Shown piece after piece: positions 55,775-64,000 of a stretch of 64,000 nucleotides of DNA (the first letter of the stretch is position 1; each line of letters begins with the position of its first letter). The stretch is from Citromicrobium bathyomarinum (GTDB lineage: Bacteria; Pseudomonadota; Alphaproteobacteria; Sphingomonadales; Sphingomonadaceae). Location of the stretch: contig NZ_JAINWL010000004.1 in NCBI RefSeq assembly GCF_021021475.1, positions 248,001-312,000 on the forward strand. The letters run 5' to 3'. The position numbers were made by a program, and so were the translations under genes. The notes beneath the pieces are model-generated. The model had not been told where the DNA came from. It worked only from the letters and a program-made list of their open reading frames with translations, and did no database searches.

Positions 55775-56257
55775 ATGATGAAGATTTCCGAAGGCGACAC
55801 GATCCCGCAGGTCACCCTTGCCAAGGCGACCGAAAACGGCCCCGAACAGGTCGACAGCCGCGAATACTTCGCCGGCCGCAAGGTTGCGCTGTTCGCGGTG
55901 CCCGGTGCCTTCACTCCGACCTGCTCCGCCAAGCACCTGCCCGGCTTCGCCGAAAAGGCAGACGAGCTGAAGGCCAAGGGGATCGACGAGATCGCCTGTA
56001 TCTCGGTCAACGACGCCTTCGTGATGGGCGCGTGGCAGAAGGCCGACGGCAGCAAGGATGTGACCATGCTGGCAGACGGGAATGGCGATTTCGCCGAAGC
56101 GGTCGGCCTGACGATGGACGGGTCGAGCTTCGGCATGGGCCAGCGCAGCCAGCGCTATTCGATGCTGGTGGACGACGGCCAGGTGCGCAAGCTCAACGTC
56201 GAAAAGCCGGGCGACTTCAGCGTCTCCAGCGCAGAATACATGCTCGGCCAGCTCTAA
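55775..56257 (+). CDS. Peroxiredoxin (Prx5-like)
   Basis: 160 residues from MMKISEGDTIPQVTLAKATE with GAAGGA 6 nt before the ATG at 55775. The peroxidatic Cys is in AVPGAFTPTCSAKHLPGFAE, the standard PxxxTxxC motif. The longer upstream frame is not coding. The C-terminal half (VGLTMDGSSFGMGQRSQRYS, then YSMLVDDGQVRKLNVEKPGD) fits Prx5/thiol-peroxidase folds that use thioredoxin or glutaredoxin. It reduces H2O2 and alkyl hydroperoxides in the cytosol. It stands between divergent ahcY and a bidirectional terminator. Confidence 0.92.
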   Translation: MMKISEGDTIPQVTLAKATENGPEQVDSREYFAGRKVALFAVPGAFTPTCSAKHLPGFAEKADELKAKGIDEIACISVNDAFVMGAWQKADGSKDVTMLADGNGDFAEAVGLTMDGSSFGMGQRSQRYSMLVDDGQVRKLNVEKPGDFSVSSAEYMLGQL

Positions 56258-56278
56258 GCTTCAAGTCAGGATAAACAG

Positions 56279-56320
56279 AAAGGGGGCGCGCCTTCGCATT
56301 GAAGGCGCGCCCCCTTTTTT
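56279..56320. terminator. Bidirectional rho-independent terminator
   Basis: Perfect hairpin: AAAGGGGGCGCGCCTTC (56279-56295), loop GCATT, then GAAGGCGCGCCCCCTTT with a six-T run ending at 56320. The + strand gives a stem followed by TTTTTT for the peroxiredoxin gene; the mirror image gives T residues for the convergent TonB receptor gene. Confidence 0.93.
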
Positions 56321-56340
56321 GTGTCACCCGGCGGGTCGGA

Positions 56341-58701
56341 TCAGAACTTGAAGCCGACCGTCGCGAACACCTCGCGCGGGTTGCCGTAGAACGCGGTCAG
56401 GGTGCCTTCCGGCCCAAGCGTGGGGATCGGGAAACCGTTCGCGCCATTGATGATCTCGCCGGTCGTCGGATTGGTCGCGACGAAGGTGTAGCCGCTGGTC
56501 TTGTACCGCTTGTCCAGCAGGTTCTTGCCGTGGACCCCGATGGTGATCCGGTCGCCCGGCAGGGTGTAGACGATATCCGCGCTCAGCAGCGCATAGCCAT
56601 CCTGGTCGAGATAGGGATTGGGAATCTCGAACTGGTAGGTCTTGCTGCGATAGCTGACGGTTGCTCCGGCATAAAGGTCGCCCGTTCCGATCGATCCGTT
56701 GTAGGCCAGCGTCGCGCTGCCGGTCCATTTGGGCGTGTTCTGCACCTCGCGGAAATCGGCCACGTCGGTGGGCGTGTTGTTGATGTTGGTGATGTACTCG
56801 TCGTACTGCGCGTCGATATAACCGAGCGAGCCTGACAGGACGAAGCCTGCGCCCAACCGCGCCGATCCTTCGAACTCCAGCCCCTTGAAGGTCGCCTTGC
56901 CGGCATTGGACACGATCCCGCAGAAGTTCGGCAAGCCGTTCACCTCGCACGCGACCGATCCCGGGATCTGCACGTCCTTGTAGTCGGCGTAGAACCCGGC
57001 GATCGCGACATTGATCCGGCCGCCCATCAGGCTGCCCTTGTAGCCGACTTCGTAGCTATCGACCTCTTCCGGGGCGAAGCTGAGAAAGGCGGCGATCTCG
57101 TCGTCGGAGCGCACGCTGTCATTGTTCAGGTCAGGCGCGTTGGAGCCGACGCCGCGCGGATCGAACCCGCCGCCCTTGAAGCCCTTCGAATAGCTCGCGT
57201 AGATATTGTGATCCGGCGTCGGCTTGAAGCTGATCGAGGCGCGCGGAGTGAACTTCTTGAAGTCCCGCTCGCCGTCGAAATCGGTGCCGGGCGCGCCGAA
57301 GGGAACGCCTGCACCGCCGAACACGGGCGACCCGCCGCCAAGGTAGTTCTGGCGCAGGATCGACGCCTGCCGGTTGTCCCAGGTGTAACGCCCGCCGACC
57401 GACAGCGAGAGCTGTTCCGTCAAATCGTAGGAGAAGTCGCCGAAGATCGCGAAAGTCTCGGTATCGACATCGGCCTGGGTAAAGGCCGTCAGTCCAGCGA
57501 AGGTAGTGAAGATGCGCGTATCGAACAACGTGTCGGCGCTCGCATCGAGGTAATAGGCACCGATCAGGCCGGTCAGCGGGCCGCCATTATCGTACAGGAC
57601 CTGCAGTTCCTGGCTGAGCTGCTCGTTCTGGTAGAGACCGGGAACGTCCAGATCGACCGCGGGCAGCGCGTCGAAATCGATCGGCGTGCTGCTGTCGTCC
57701 TTGCGCCATGCGGAGATGGAGCGCAGCGTCAGCCCTGCCCCCATGTCGATTTCCGCCAGCATCGACAGGCCGTAGGATTCGACCTGCTGCTCCGGGTCGT
57801 TGAGCCCGCCGCGCGTGTCGAACACGTTGTCGAGGATCGGCGCGCCGCTGTTCAGACCCGGGATCAGGCGGTGGCCGCCGCGCGGATTGCTCTTGTCCTT
57901 GGTGTAGTCGCCCTGGATGCGCAGGAACACAGGTTCGCCGTAGCCGCCCATTTCGAAGCTGGCGCGGCCGGCCCAGATGTCCTTGTTGTAGTTCTCCGTC
58001 CCCAGCGTCAGGTTGTCGCCGAAGCCTCCGCGTGAAAGCCGCGCGACCGAACCGCCGACGCGGATCAGATCGTTGAGCGGAGCAGACGCGGTGACCACGC
58101 CTTCCGCCAGGTTATAGGTGCCGTAGCTGGCCTTGGCCTTCAGCGCGAAGTCTTGCGGCAGGCGACGGCTGACATACTTGACCGCGCCGCCGATCGTGTT
58201 GCGCCCGTAAAGCGTGCCCTGGGGCCCGCGCAGCACCTCGATCCGCTCGACATCGTAGATTTCCAGCACCGCGGCCTGCGGGCGGTTGAGGTAAACGTCG
58301 TCGAGATAGACGCCGACGCCCTGCTCGAAACCTGAGACCGGATCCTGCTGGCCAACGCCGCGGATGAAAGCCGTCAGCGTCGAATTGGTCGCGCGGCTCG
58401 CCTCCAGGGTCACGTTGGGCGCGTAGTTGGCGATGTCTGTAATATCGACCGCGCCGCGCTCCTCCAGCTGTTGGCCGCTGAACGAGGTGACAGAGATCGG
58501 CACATCGATCAGCCGCTCTTCGCGGCGGCGGGCGGTGACGGTGATGACGTTGAGATCGGGATCGGCGGGTGCCTCCTCCGAATACGGCATCGCGTCCTCG
58601 GCGGACGCATCCTGCGCGATGGCAGGCGCCGCAATGAAGGCTGCAAAACCCGTCCCAGCCAGCAGGCCGGCACGCAAGGCATGACTCTTGGCGCTACGCA
58701 T
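56341..58701 (-). CDS. TonB-dependent outer-membrane receptor
   Basis: 786 residues from the ATG at 58699-58701 (MRSAKSHALRAGLLAGTGFA), with a GGAGAGGGA stretch before it. Signal peptide to about AIAQDAS. The plug domain includes LIDVPISVTSFSGQQLEER, TAFIRGVGQQDPVSGF, GVYLDDVYLNRPQAAVLEIY and VERIEVLRGPQGTLYGRNTI. The rest is the 22-strand beta barrel, ending in the typical aromatic FATVGFKF. It is divergent from a TetR-family regulator with a nested palindrome between them, so expression is probably ligand-controlled. Sphingomonad receptors of this class take up varied organic molecules; the ligand cannot be predicted here. Confidence 0.93.
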   Translation of the reverse strand: MRSAKSHALRAGLLAGTGFAAFIAAPAIAQDASAEDAMPYSEEAPADPDLNVITVTARRREERLIDVPISVTSFSGQQLEERGAVDITDIANYAPNVTLEASRATNSTLTAFIRGVGQQDPVSGFEQGVGVYLDDVYLNRPQAAVLEIYDVERIEVLRGPQGTLYGRNTIGGAVKYVSRRLPQDFALKAKASYGTYNLAEGVVTASAPLNDLIRVGGSVARLSRGGFGDNLTLGTENYNKDIWAGRASFEMGGYGEPVFLRIQGDYTKDKSNPRGGHRLIPGLNSGAPILDNVFDTRGGLNDPEQQVESYGLSMLAEIDMGAGLTLRSISAWRKDDSSTPIDFDALPAVDLDVPGLYQNEQLSQELQVLYDNGGPLTGLIGAYYLDASADTLFDTRIFTTFAGLTAFTQADVDTETFAIFGDFSYDLTEQLSLSVGGRYTWDNRQASILRQNYLGGGSPVFGGAGVPFGAPGTDFDGERDFKKFTPRASISFKPTPDHNIYASYSKGFKGGGFDPRGVGSNAPDLNNDSVRSDDEIAAFLSFAPEEVDSYEVGYKGSLMGGRINVAIAGFYADYKDVQIPGSVACEVNGLPNFCGIVSNAGKATFKGLEFEGSARLGAGFVLSGSLGYIDAQYDEYITNINNTPTDVADFREVQNTPKWTGSATLAYNGSIGTGDLYAGATVSYRSKTYQFEIPNPYLDQDGYALLSADIVYTLPGDRITIGVHGKNLLDKRYKTSGYTFVATNPTTGEIINGANGFPIPTLGPEGTLTAFYGNPREVFATVGFKF

Positions 58702-58736
58702 CCTCAAATTCCCTCTCCATTTCGTTTCTTATTCCG

Positions 58737-58777
58737 AAGACATATTGAAACCTGAACCATGTTTCAAGTTATGTCTT
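58737..58777. promoter_or_regulatory. Nested palindrome between the receptor and TetR genes
   Basis: Inner inverted repeat: TTGAAAC (58745-58751), 9 bp, GTTTCAA (58761-58767). Outer pair: AAGACATA (58737-58744) and TATGTCTT (58770-58777). Together they make a 41-bp dyad with a 2-bp asymmetry in the right arm. Located between divergent start codons (58701 and 58814), it is the best candidate for a TetR-type operator controlling both genes. Confidence 0.65.
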
Positions 58778-58813
58778 GTGAGCGCGGTGGAGTTTCCATA
58801 GGCTGTGGCCATC

Positions 58814-59440
58814 ATGGCACGTACCGATCCGGATATTTCCCCCGCCCCGCCCGCGACCGAGCGGGGGCGACGCACGCGGCGCAAGCTGCTGGATGCGGCG
58901 ACCATCGAGTTTGGGGAGCGGGGCTTTCACGAAGCGTCGATCGCCTCGATCACCCGCCGCGCGGGTGTCGCACTGGGCAGTTTTTACACCTATTTCGGCA
59001 GCAAGGAGGCGATCTTCCGCGATCTGGTCCGCGACCTGAGCGAAGGCGTGCGGCAGGCCGCCGCGCAGAGCCTGGCCGAGCGGGAGCTGGATGCGCTAGA
59101 GACGGAGCGCGCCGCGCTGGGCGCGTTCCTCGCCTTCGCGCGCGAGCACAAGGAAATCTACCGGATCATCGACGAATCGGAATTCGTCGATCCGGAAAGC
59201 TACCGCCTGCACTATGAAAAGACCGCAGAGCGCATTCTGGGCCGTCTGCGCGCGGGCGCGGCGGCGGGTCAGCTACGCGGCGATCTGGACGAAGCCCACG
59301 CGTGGGCAATCATGGGGATGAACGTCTTCCTCGGCCTGCGTTACGCAGTGTGGAGCAATGGGGACGGGGATGATTCCGAACGCGCAGCACAGGCCGCCGC
59401 CACGATCCTGAGCGAAGGCATCGGCCCCCGCGAAGCGTAA
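58814..59440 (+). CDS. TetR/AcrR family transcriptional regulator
   Basis: 208 residues from the ATG at 58814 (MARTDPDISPAPPATERGRR); a GTG at 58805 would add three residues. The N-terminal helix-turn-helix is complete: GRRTRRKLLDAATIEFGERG, then FHEASIASITRRAGVALGSF and YTYFGSKEAIFRDLVRDLSE. The C-terminal ligand-binding helices follow. As a repressor it probably controls the divergent TonB receptor through the dyad at 58737-58777. No metabolic genes for a substrate are adjacent, so the ligand is open. Confidence 0.92.
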   Translation: MARTDPDISPAPPATERGRRTRRKLLDAATIEFGERGFHEASIASITRRAGVALGSFYTYFGSKEAIFRDLVRDLSEGVRQAAAQSLAERELDALETERAALGAFLAFAREHKEIYRIIDESEFVDPESYRLHYEKTAERILGRLRAGAAAGQLRGDLDEAHAWAIMGMNVFLGLRYAVWSNGDGDDSERAAQAAATILSEGIGPREA

Positions 59441-59458
59441 TCGGTGGCCCCGCGCCGC

Positions 59459-60067
59459 TCAGTGCCCCATCAGCTTGAGCACTTCCTCGCGGCTGCGCGG
59501 ATCGTCGCGGAACACGCCCATCATCCGGCTGGTCACCATCGTCACCCCCGGGGTGCGCACGCCGCGCGCGGTCATGCAGGCATGGCTCGCCTCGATCACC
59601 ACCGCCACGCCCTCGGGCTTGAGATTGTCCCAGATGCACTCGGCGACCTCCGCGGTCAGCCGTTCCTGCACCTGCAGCCGCCGGGCGAAGCCGTGCAGCA
59701 CGCGCGCGAGCTTGGAGATGCCGACAACGAAATCGGTCGGCAGATAGGCGATGTGCGCCACGCCGATGATCGGCGCCATGTGGTGTTCGCAATGCGACTG
59801 GAACGGGATGTCCTTGAGCAGCACGATGTCGTTGTAGCCGCCGACCTCTTCGAACACGCGCGACAGGTGCACCGCGGGGTCTTCGGTATAGCCGACGCAA
59901 TATTCCTTCCACGCGCGTGCCACGCGCTTGGGCGTATCCAGCAGCCCTTCGCGCGAGGGATCGTCGCCCGCCCATTCGATCAGCGTGCGGATTGCCGCCT
60001 GCACGTCTTCGGGCACTGCGGGCTTGCCGTCTTCCCGGTCCTCGTCGGGCCCCACCAGACTGCTCAT
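59459..60067 (-). CDS. folE: GTP cyclohydrolase I
   Basis: First enzyme of folate biosynthesis, converting GTP to 7,8-dihydroneopterin triphosphate. 202 residues. Zn and catalytic residues: FQSHCEHHMAPIIGVAHIAY (Cys and His ligands), the SKLARVLHGFARRLQVQERL block, and VVIEASHACMTARGVRTPGV (second Cys). Type IA length and motifs. The start overlaps the phospholipase stop as ATGA at 60064-60067, so translation is coupled. It faces the TetR gene convergently. Confidence 0.96.
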   Translation of the reverse strand: MSSLVGPDEDREDGKPAVPEDVQAAIRTLIEWAGDDPSREGLLDTPKRVARAWKEYCVGYTEDPAVHLSRVFEEVGGYNDIVLLKDIPFQSHCEHHMAPIIGVAHIAYLPTDFVVGISKLARVLHGFARRLQVQERLTAEVAECIWDNLKPEGVAVVIEASHACMTARGVRTPGVTMVTSRMMGVFRDDPRSREEVLKLMGH

Positions 60068-61632
60068 CTCTTCAACCGTCCCTTCACCTTGCGCTTCACC
60101 CTGTCGCGCAACCGCGCGAGCAGGCCGCCTTTGCGGAAAAGTCCGCCGCGCGCAAATGGTCGGAGCAGATCGTCGGGACGTTCCGGGTCGAGCATCGCCG
60201 ATTCGGCGAGGTAGCGCGTCACCCCGTTCTTCTCCGGCGGGCGATAGGGTACCAGCCGGCGCGATCCCTCAAGCCCCAGCTCGCCAATCGCGCCCTGCAT
60301 CGTGCCATGCCGCTCAAGCGCCTGCGCCATCGCATCCTCGGCCACGCCGCAATGTTCGGCCAGCAGCGAGACGCGGATCGATCGAATCTCCTCCTCCAGC
60401 CCGCGCCCGGTATTGTGCGGACGGTTGGCATCGAGGATCACGTCGCATTCGCTGTCCAGCGCCATCGACCGATTGTTGAGGTTGGCCGATCCGATCCGCA
60501 CCACCTCGTCGTCGACGATCATCAGCTTGGCGTGAACGTAGATCGGGGTCTCGCCGGTATAGGGCACGTAGATTTCGAAAAACTCGTCGCCATCCGCCGC
60601 CTCGACCGCTTCGGCGACCAGATCGCGCGCATGATCCATCGCCTGCTGCTCGACCCAGCCATCGGCGTGTTTGGGATGGATGATGACGATTTCGGGCGGG
60701 TTCTCGCCCGACAGCCGCAGAGCGATCGCCTCGGCAATCTTGCGCGAGGTGAAATACTGGTTCTCGATATAGATGAACCGCTTGGCCCGCGCGATGTGGG
60801 CGAGGAACAGCGTTTCGATCTCGTTGACTTCGGTCACGTCGCCGCATTCGGCACGCGTGCGCGCGAGGCCGACCTCGACATCCTCGAACCCGGCCTCGAG
60901 CGGCTTGGGCCAGGGGGAGCGGATATTATCGGCCGGGCGTGCCAACGGATCGCCGCCCGCGACCTGCCAGCGGGTGTTGCACAGGTCGTGCAGCGCGCCG
61001 GCGACCGGGCCTTCCATCATCAGCGTGATGTCGTGCCACGGGCCATGGGTGCTGCCCGGCCAGTTGGTCCGCCGGGGGTCGTCTTCCAGATGCTCGCGCG
61101 TGTCCCACCGGTCGTAGGTCAGGTCGATCCCGCCGCACACCGCCAGCTTGCGATCGAACACCGCGATTTTCTGGTGATGGCTGCACCCGGTCGGATGATG
61201 GCTGTCGAAGCGGAAGCTGATCCCGTCGACCATCCACATCCGCGCAATGTCGTAGGCCATGCGCCCGCGTTTGAGGAACTGGACCCACGACAGCCCCCAC
61301 TTGAGGATGCGGATGTCGAGGTCCGTGTGCTCCTTGACCAGCCACGGGAGATAATCGCCCAGCCGCGCGGGACGATCGGCATCGCCATTGTCCCATTCCT
61401 CACCACGCCTCAGCGAGATGCGGGTGTCGAAATCCCATCCGATCAGAACGATCTGATCGCGCGCGTTGTACATCGCGGTGTGGACCAGCGCGAAGTAATC
61501 CTCGCCATCGATGACCACCGCCAGACGATCGGCGATCGCATAGCGCCAGATGCCGGGTTCTGCGGACGCGTCGGGGCCGGTGCCACCGGCGATGGCACTG
61601 TTCGACCCGTCGCTGTCCCCCTCGCGACCCAC
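60064..61632 (-). CDS. Phospholipase D-family protein (cardiolipin-synthase-like)
   Basis: 522 residues from the GTG at 61630-61632 (VGREGDSDGSNSAIAGGTGP); no ATG fits the N-terminus before the conserved core. Both HKD motifs are intact: GCSHHQKIAVFDRKLAVCGG and IYVHAKLMIVDDEVVRIGSA. There are no obvious transmembrane helices, in contrast to ClsA, so it may be a soluble or peripheral PLD. The C-terminus is strongly basic (RDRVKRKVKGRLKR). It lies upstream of folE with a 4-nt overlap. Substrate (phosphatidylglycerol, other phospholipid or nucleic acid) is unclear. Confidence 0.88.
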   Translation of the reverse strand: MGREGDSDGSNSAIAGGTGPDASAEPGIWRYAIADRLAVVIDGEDYFALVHTAMYNARDQIVLIGWDFDTRISLRRGEEWDNGDADRPARLGDYLPWLVKEHTDLDIRILKWGLSWVQFLKRGRMAYDIARMWMVDGISFRFDSHHPTGCSHHQKIAVFDRKLAVCGGIDLTYDRWDTREHLEDDPRRTNWPGSTHGPWHDITLMMEGPVAGALHDLCNTRWQVAGGDPLARPADNIRSPWPKPLEAGFEDVEVGLARTRAECGDVTEVNEIETLFLAHIARAKRFIYIENQYFTSRKIAEAIALRLSGENPPEIVIIHPKHADGWVEQQAMDHARDLVAEAVEAADGDEFFEIYVPYTGETPIYVHAKLMIVDDEVVRIGSANLNNRSMALDSECDVILDANRPHNTGRGLEEEIRSIRVSLLAEHCGVAEDAMAQALERHGTMQGAIGELGLEGSRRLVPYRPPEKNGVTRYLAESAMLDPERPDDLLRPFARGGLFRKGGLLARLRDRVKRKVKGRLKR

Positions 61633-61819
61633 TATTCCGTCGCGTCTTCGCGGGTTTCGAGGGGGAGCTCTCCATGGTTATGCCGGGTGGCATCGCCCCG
61701 CCTCGGACGTTCGAAAATCGCTTCTGCACTGCTCACAAGGGGGCTCCGGAATGTGGTGTCCCTTCAACCAGAAGGCACGGCATGAGTTCCGCGAGCAACC
61801 CGACATGACGCGAGGACAG

Positions 61820-63967
61820 TCAGAACTTGAGCGTCGCCTCGATCGCCCAGGTCGAGGGCTGGGCAAGGAAGCCGATATCGGTGGTTAGGCCGGAAAATTC
61901 CTTGGGATTGTAGTCCGCGTAATACTTCTCGTCGAAGATGTTACTGGCGCTCAGGAACAGGCCCATGCGGTCATTCTCGATCCCGATCCGCGCGCCCAGC
62001 AGGTTGAGCGGCCCCTGCACGTCGAGATTGTCGACCTGCCAGTACTTCTTGCCCCGATGTTCGTAATCCGCCCGCACGAGAAGATCGAATGTGTCCGAAA
62101 TCGGCGCCTTGTACTGGAAGCCGAGATTACCGGTGAAGCTGGTCGACTTGGGCGTGTGGTTGCCGATGAAGGACGGGTCCAGAGCATATTCCTTGATCTG
62201 GGTATCGGTCGTGCCAAGCGCCGCGAAGATCTGCAGCCCGTCGGCGACCAGTGCCTGCATCTCCAGCTCGACCCCGAAGATGTCGACCCGGTCGATATTT
62301 CCGATGATCTGCGATGCCGATAGCGCGTCGATATAGAAGAACTGGAAATCGTCGCTCTTGGCGAAATAGACCGCTCCGTTGAGGATGAGGCGGTTGTTCA
62401 TCCAGCTCGACTTGAAGCCTGCTTCGAAGTTTTGGAGATATTCGGACTGGTAGACGGGGATCGACACCGTCGGGGCGTTGAACCCGCCCGACCGGAAGCC
62501 GGTCGAGTAGGTGCCGTAGACCAGCTTGTCGTCGTCCAGCCGGTAGGTCAGCGTCACTTTCGGCTGGACCGCGGAGAAGCTCTCGCTCCGCACGCCGCCA
62601 TTCTCAAGGTCGGTCTGCCGGCGCTCGTCGAGGTCATAGCGCAGCGCACCCGACAGTATCAGGGAGCCGGTCAGGTCGTATTCGAAGTTGGAATAGACCG
62701 CATAGGCGTCGTTCCGGTTGCTCTCGTTGAGAGTGATCAGCCTGAGCGCGGGATTATCGATCTGGTCGCGCGATCCGATGCCGCCGGCGGTGCCCTCGGC
62801 ATCGATGAAGGCACGGGTCAGCAGGTCGCGGTTGGTGTGGAGATAATAGACCCCCGCGATCCACCGGAACGGCAGCGCGTCGTCGGAAACGTAGCGCAGT
62901 TCCTGGCTCATCAACTCGACCGAGAGATCCTGGCCCTGCCCGGCTTGAATACCCAGGCCTGCAAAGCCGCCGGGATCATCAATCGCATTCGAGAAATCGA
63001 GATCGCCGCGGACGTTCTCCGCAAGGTCGGTGTAGGCGGAGATAGAGGTCAGAGTGCCGTTGCCGATCTCGAAATCCCACTTCATGGCCCCTTCGACAAT
63101 ATCGCCGAACGTCAGCCCTTCGATGTTCTCCGCAGGGTAGACGATATCGTCCGCATTGCCCGATCTGACCTGCGAATCGTAGATCCCGCCCGCCTGGAAA
63201 TCGCGATAGGATGCACGCAGGTCCAGCTTGGTCGCAGCCCCGATATCCGACACGAAGCGACCGCGCAGCGTGTAGTCGTGATCGACGAAATCGACATTCT
63301 TGCCCGTGAAGCTGTTCTCGATCCGGCCGCCGTCGGAAATGTAGTTGCCCGAAACCCGCAGGCCGGAGCTGTCGCCGATCGGGGTCGAGATTGCTGCGTT
63401 GAGGTCGACGAAATCGCCCCTGCCGTAGGTCGCCTGAACCATGCCGGAAAACTCGTCCCCGGGGCGCTTGGTAACGATGTTGATCGCACCGCCGATCGCA
63501 TTGCGCCCGTAAAGACCGCCCTGCGGGCCTTTCAGAACCTCGATCCGCTCCAGATCGAACAGATTCATCTTGAGCTGCTTCTGGCTGTTCTGCGGCACAC
63601 CGTCGACGATCACCGCGACCGGAGAATCGGCGTTGTTGATCTGGGTGACGCCGCGCACGACGACGAAGCTGTTGAGGTAGGTGAAGCTGTCGTCGAACGA
63701 GACGTTGGGGACCAGGTCCATGAAATCCTGGGTCGAATCGATGCCCGCGTCCGCAATCTGCTCTTCGCCGAAAGCCGACACCTGGATCGGCACGTCCTGC
63801 AACTGCTGGTTGCGCGTCTGCGCGGTGACCACGATGACACCGAGGCCTTCTTCATCGCCACTCTCGTCGTCGGCGACGGTCTGCGCGAAGCCGGGTGCAG
63901 CCATGCTCGCGGCGCTGGCGATGGCAAGGGCGCTGACGGTTCTGGCAAGAATTGTTGGGCGCATCAT
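61820..63967 (-). CDS. TonB-dependent outer-membrane receptor
   Basis: 715 residues from MMRPTILARTVSALAIASAA (ATG 63965-63967; a second ATG follows directly), with GAGGAG upstream. The signal peptide ends near GFAQTVAD. Plug-domain landmarks: VIVVTAQTRNQQLQDVPIQV (TonB-box-like start), SFVVVRGVTQINNADSPVAV, VIVDGVPQNSQKQLKMNLF and RIEVLKGPQGGLYGRNAIGG. The beta barrel runs to the C-terminal WAIEATLKF. It is smaller than the other receptor in this window (786 residues). The window ends 33 bp upstream, so any regulatory gene is not visible. Ligand unknown. Confidence 0.93.
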   Translation of the reverse strand: MMRPTILARTVSALAIASAASMAAPGFAQTVADDESGDEEGLGVIVVTAQTRNQQLQDVPIQVSAFGEEQIADAGIDSTQDFMDLVPNVSFDDSFTYLNSFVVVRGVTQINNADSPVAVIVDGVPQNSQKQLKMNLFDLERIEVLKGPQGGLYGRNAIGGAINIVTKRPGDEFSGMVQATYGRGDFVDLNAAISTPIGDSSGLRVSGNYISDGGRIENSFTGKNVDFVDHDYTLRGRFVSDIGAATKLDLRASYRDFQAGGIYDSQVRSGNADDIVYPAENIEGLTFGDIVEGAMKWDFEIGNGTLTSISAYTDLAENVRGDLDFSNAIDDPGGFAGLGIQAGQGQDLSVELMSQELRYVSDDALPFRWIAGVYYLHTNRDLLTRAFIDAEGTAGGIGSRDQIDNPALRLITLNESNRNDAYAVYSNFEYDLTGSLILSGALRYDLDERRQTDLENGGVRSESFSAVQPKVTLTYRLDDDKLVYGTYSTGFRSGGFNAPTVSIPVYQSEYLQNFEAGFKSSWMNNRLILNGAVYFAKSDDFQFFYIDALSASQIIGNIDRVDIFGVELEMQALVADGLQIFAALGTTDTQIKEYALDPSFIGNHTPKSTSFTGNLGFQYKAPISDTFDLLVRADYEHRGKKYWQVDNLDVQGPLNLLGARIGIENDRMGLFLSASNIFDEKYYADYNPKEFSGLTTDIGFLAQPSTWAIEATLKF

Positions 63968-64000
63968 TTGGCTCCTCGGCTGGGTCGTAGTTCGAAAATG

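Overview
The window is GC-rich chromosomal DNA from an alphaproteobacterium of the order Sphingomonadales, most likely family Erythrobacteraceae. The evidence is the protein content: a DivL-type kinase with Tyr in the H-box, a COQ8-like ABC1 kinase, DUF2842, SdhE beside recG/mfd, and TonB receptors of sphingomonad style. The 6S RNA locus between zapA and the 5-formyltetrahydrofolate cyclo-ligase gene, and the dense, often 4-nt-overlapping gene layout, fit the same assignment. No plasmid, phage or CRISPR signature is present. Almost everything is core genome; the only clearly foreign stretch is about 34.5-35.6 kb.

Layout. 0-5.2 kb: an inositol-phosphatase-family gene cut by the window edge, a small secreted protein, efp, an M23 peptidase, thiE and a lipoprotein. 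4.3-10.8 kb: central carbon genes read leftward (tkt, gap, pgk, a PaaI thioesterase, a 2OG-Fe(II) oxygenase, class I aldolase). 11.1-13.7 kb: a rightward cell-division/folate block (coiled-coil protein, zapA, 6S RNA, 5-FCL, DUF2842, Fpg/Nei glycosylase). 13.7-20.1 kb: a GST, tRNA-Asp, a secreted protein, the E1alpha/E1beta/E2 genes of a branched-chain 2-oxoacid dehydrogenase, thyA and tRNA-Pro. 20.3-25.8 kb: a HerA/VirB4-like ATPase, Pmp3, an ABC1 kinase, a DUF885 peptidase-like protein and a low-Mr tyrosine phosphatase. 26-34.4 kb: recG, sdhE, mfd, an EAL protein, NAD kinase and tRNA-Asn. 34.6-35.6 kb: an AT-rich DUF3800 gene and the fossil of a HigA antitoxin just downstream of tRNA-Asn. 35.8-42.6 kb: a TauE/SafE transporter, secA, small secreted proteins, argJ and a second inositol-phosphatase-family gene.

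42.6-55.5 kb is a leftward series ahcY > divL > tsaE > amgK > murU > addB > addA > trxA. The six genes from divL to addA overlap at every junction (four ATGA overlaps and one 8-nt overlap). Cell-cycle signalling, tRNA t6A modification, peptidoglycan recycling and double-strand-break repair are therefore translationally chained. 55.7-64 kb: a peroxiredoxin, a strong bidirectional terminator, a TonB receptor divergent from a TetR regulator across a nested palindrome, folE, a phospholipase-D-family protein and a second TonB receptor.

Points worth a second look: the missing start codon of the TauE/SafE gene where it overlaps secA; the DivL H-box tyrosine and its long coupled operon; a 20-bp palindrome in the putative ahcY promoter; the palindrome between the TonB receptor and the TetR gene; the decayed island at tRNA-Asn; four families of dispersed inverted-repeat elements in intergenic gaps; and an orphan HerA-like ATPase. 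No convincing, wholly new multigene system was found.
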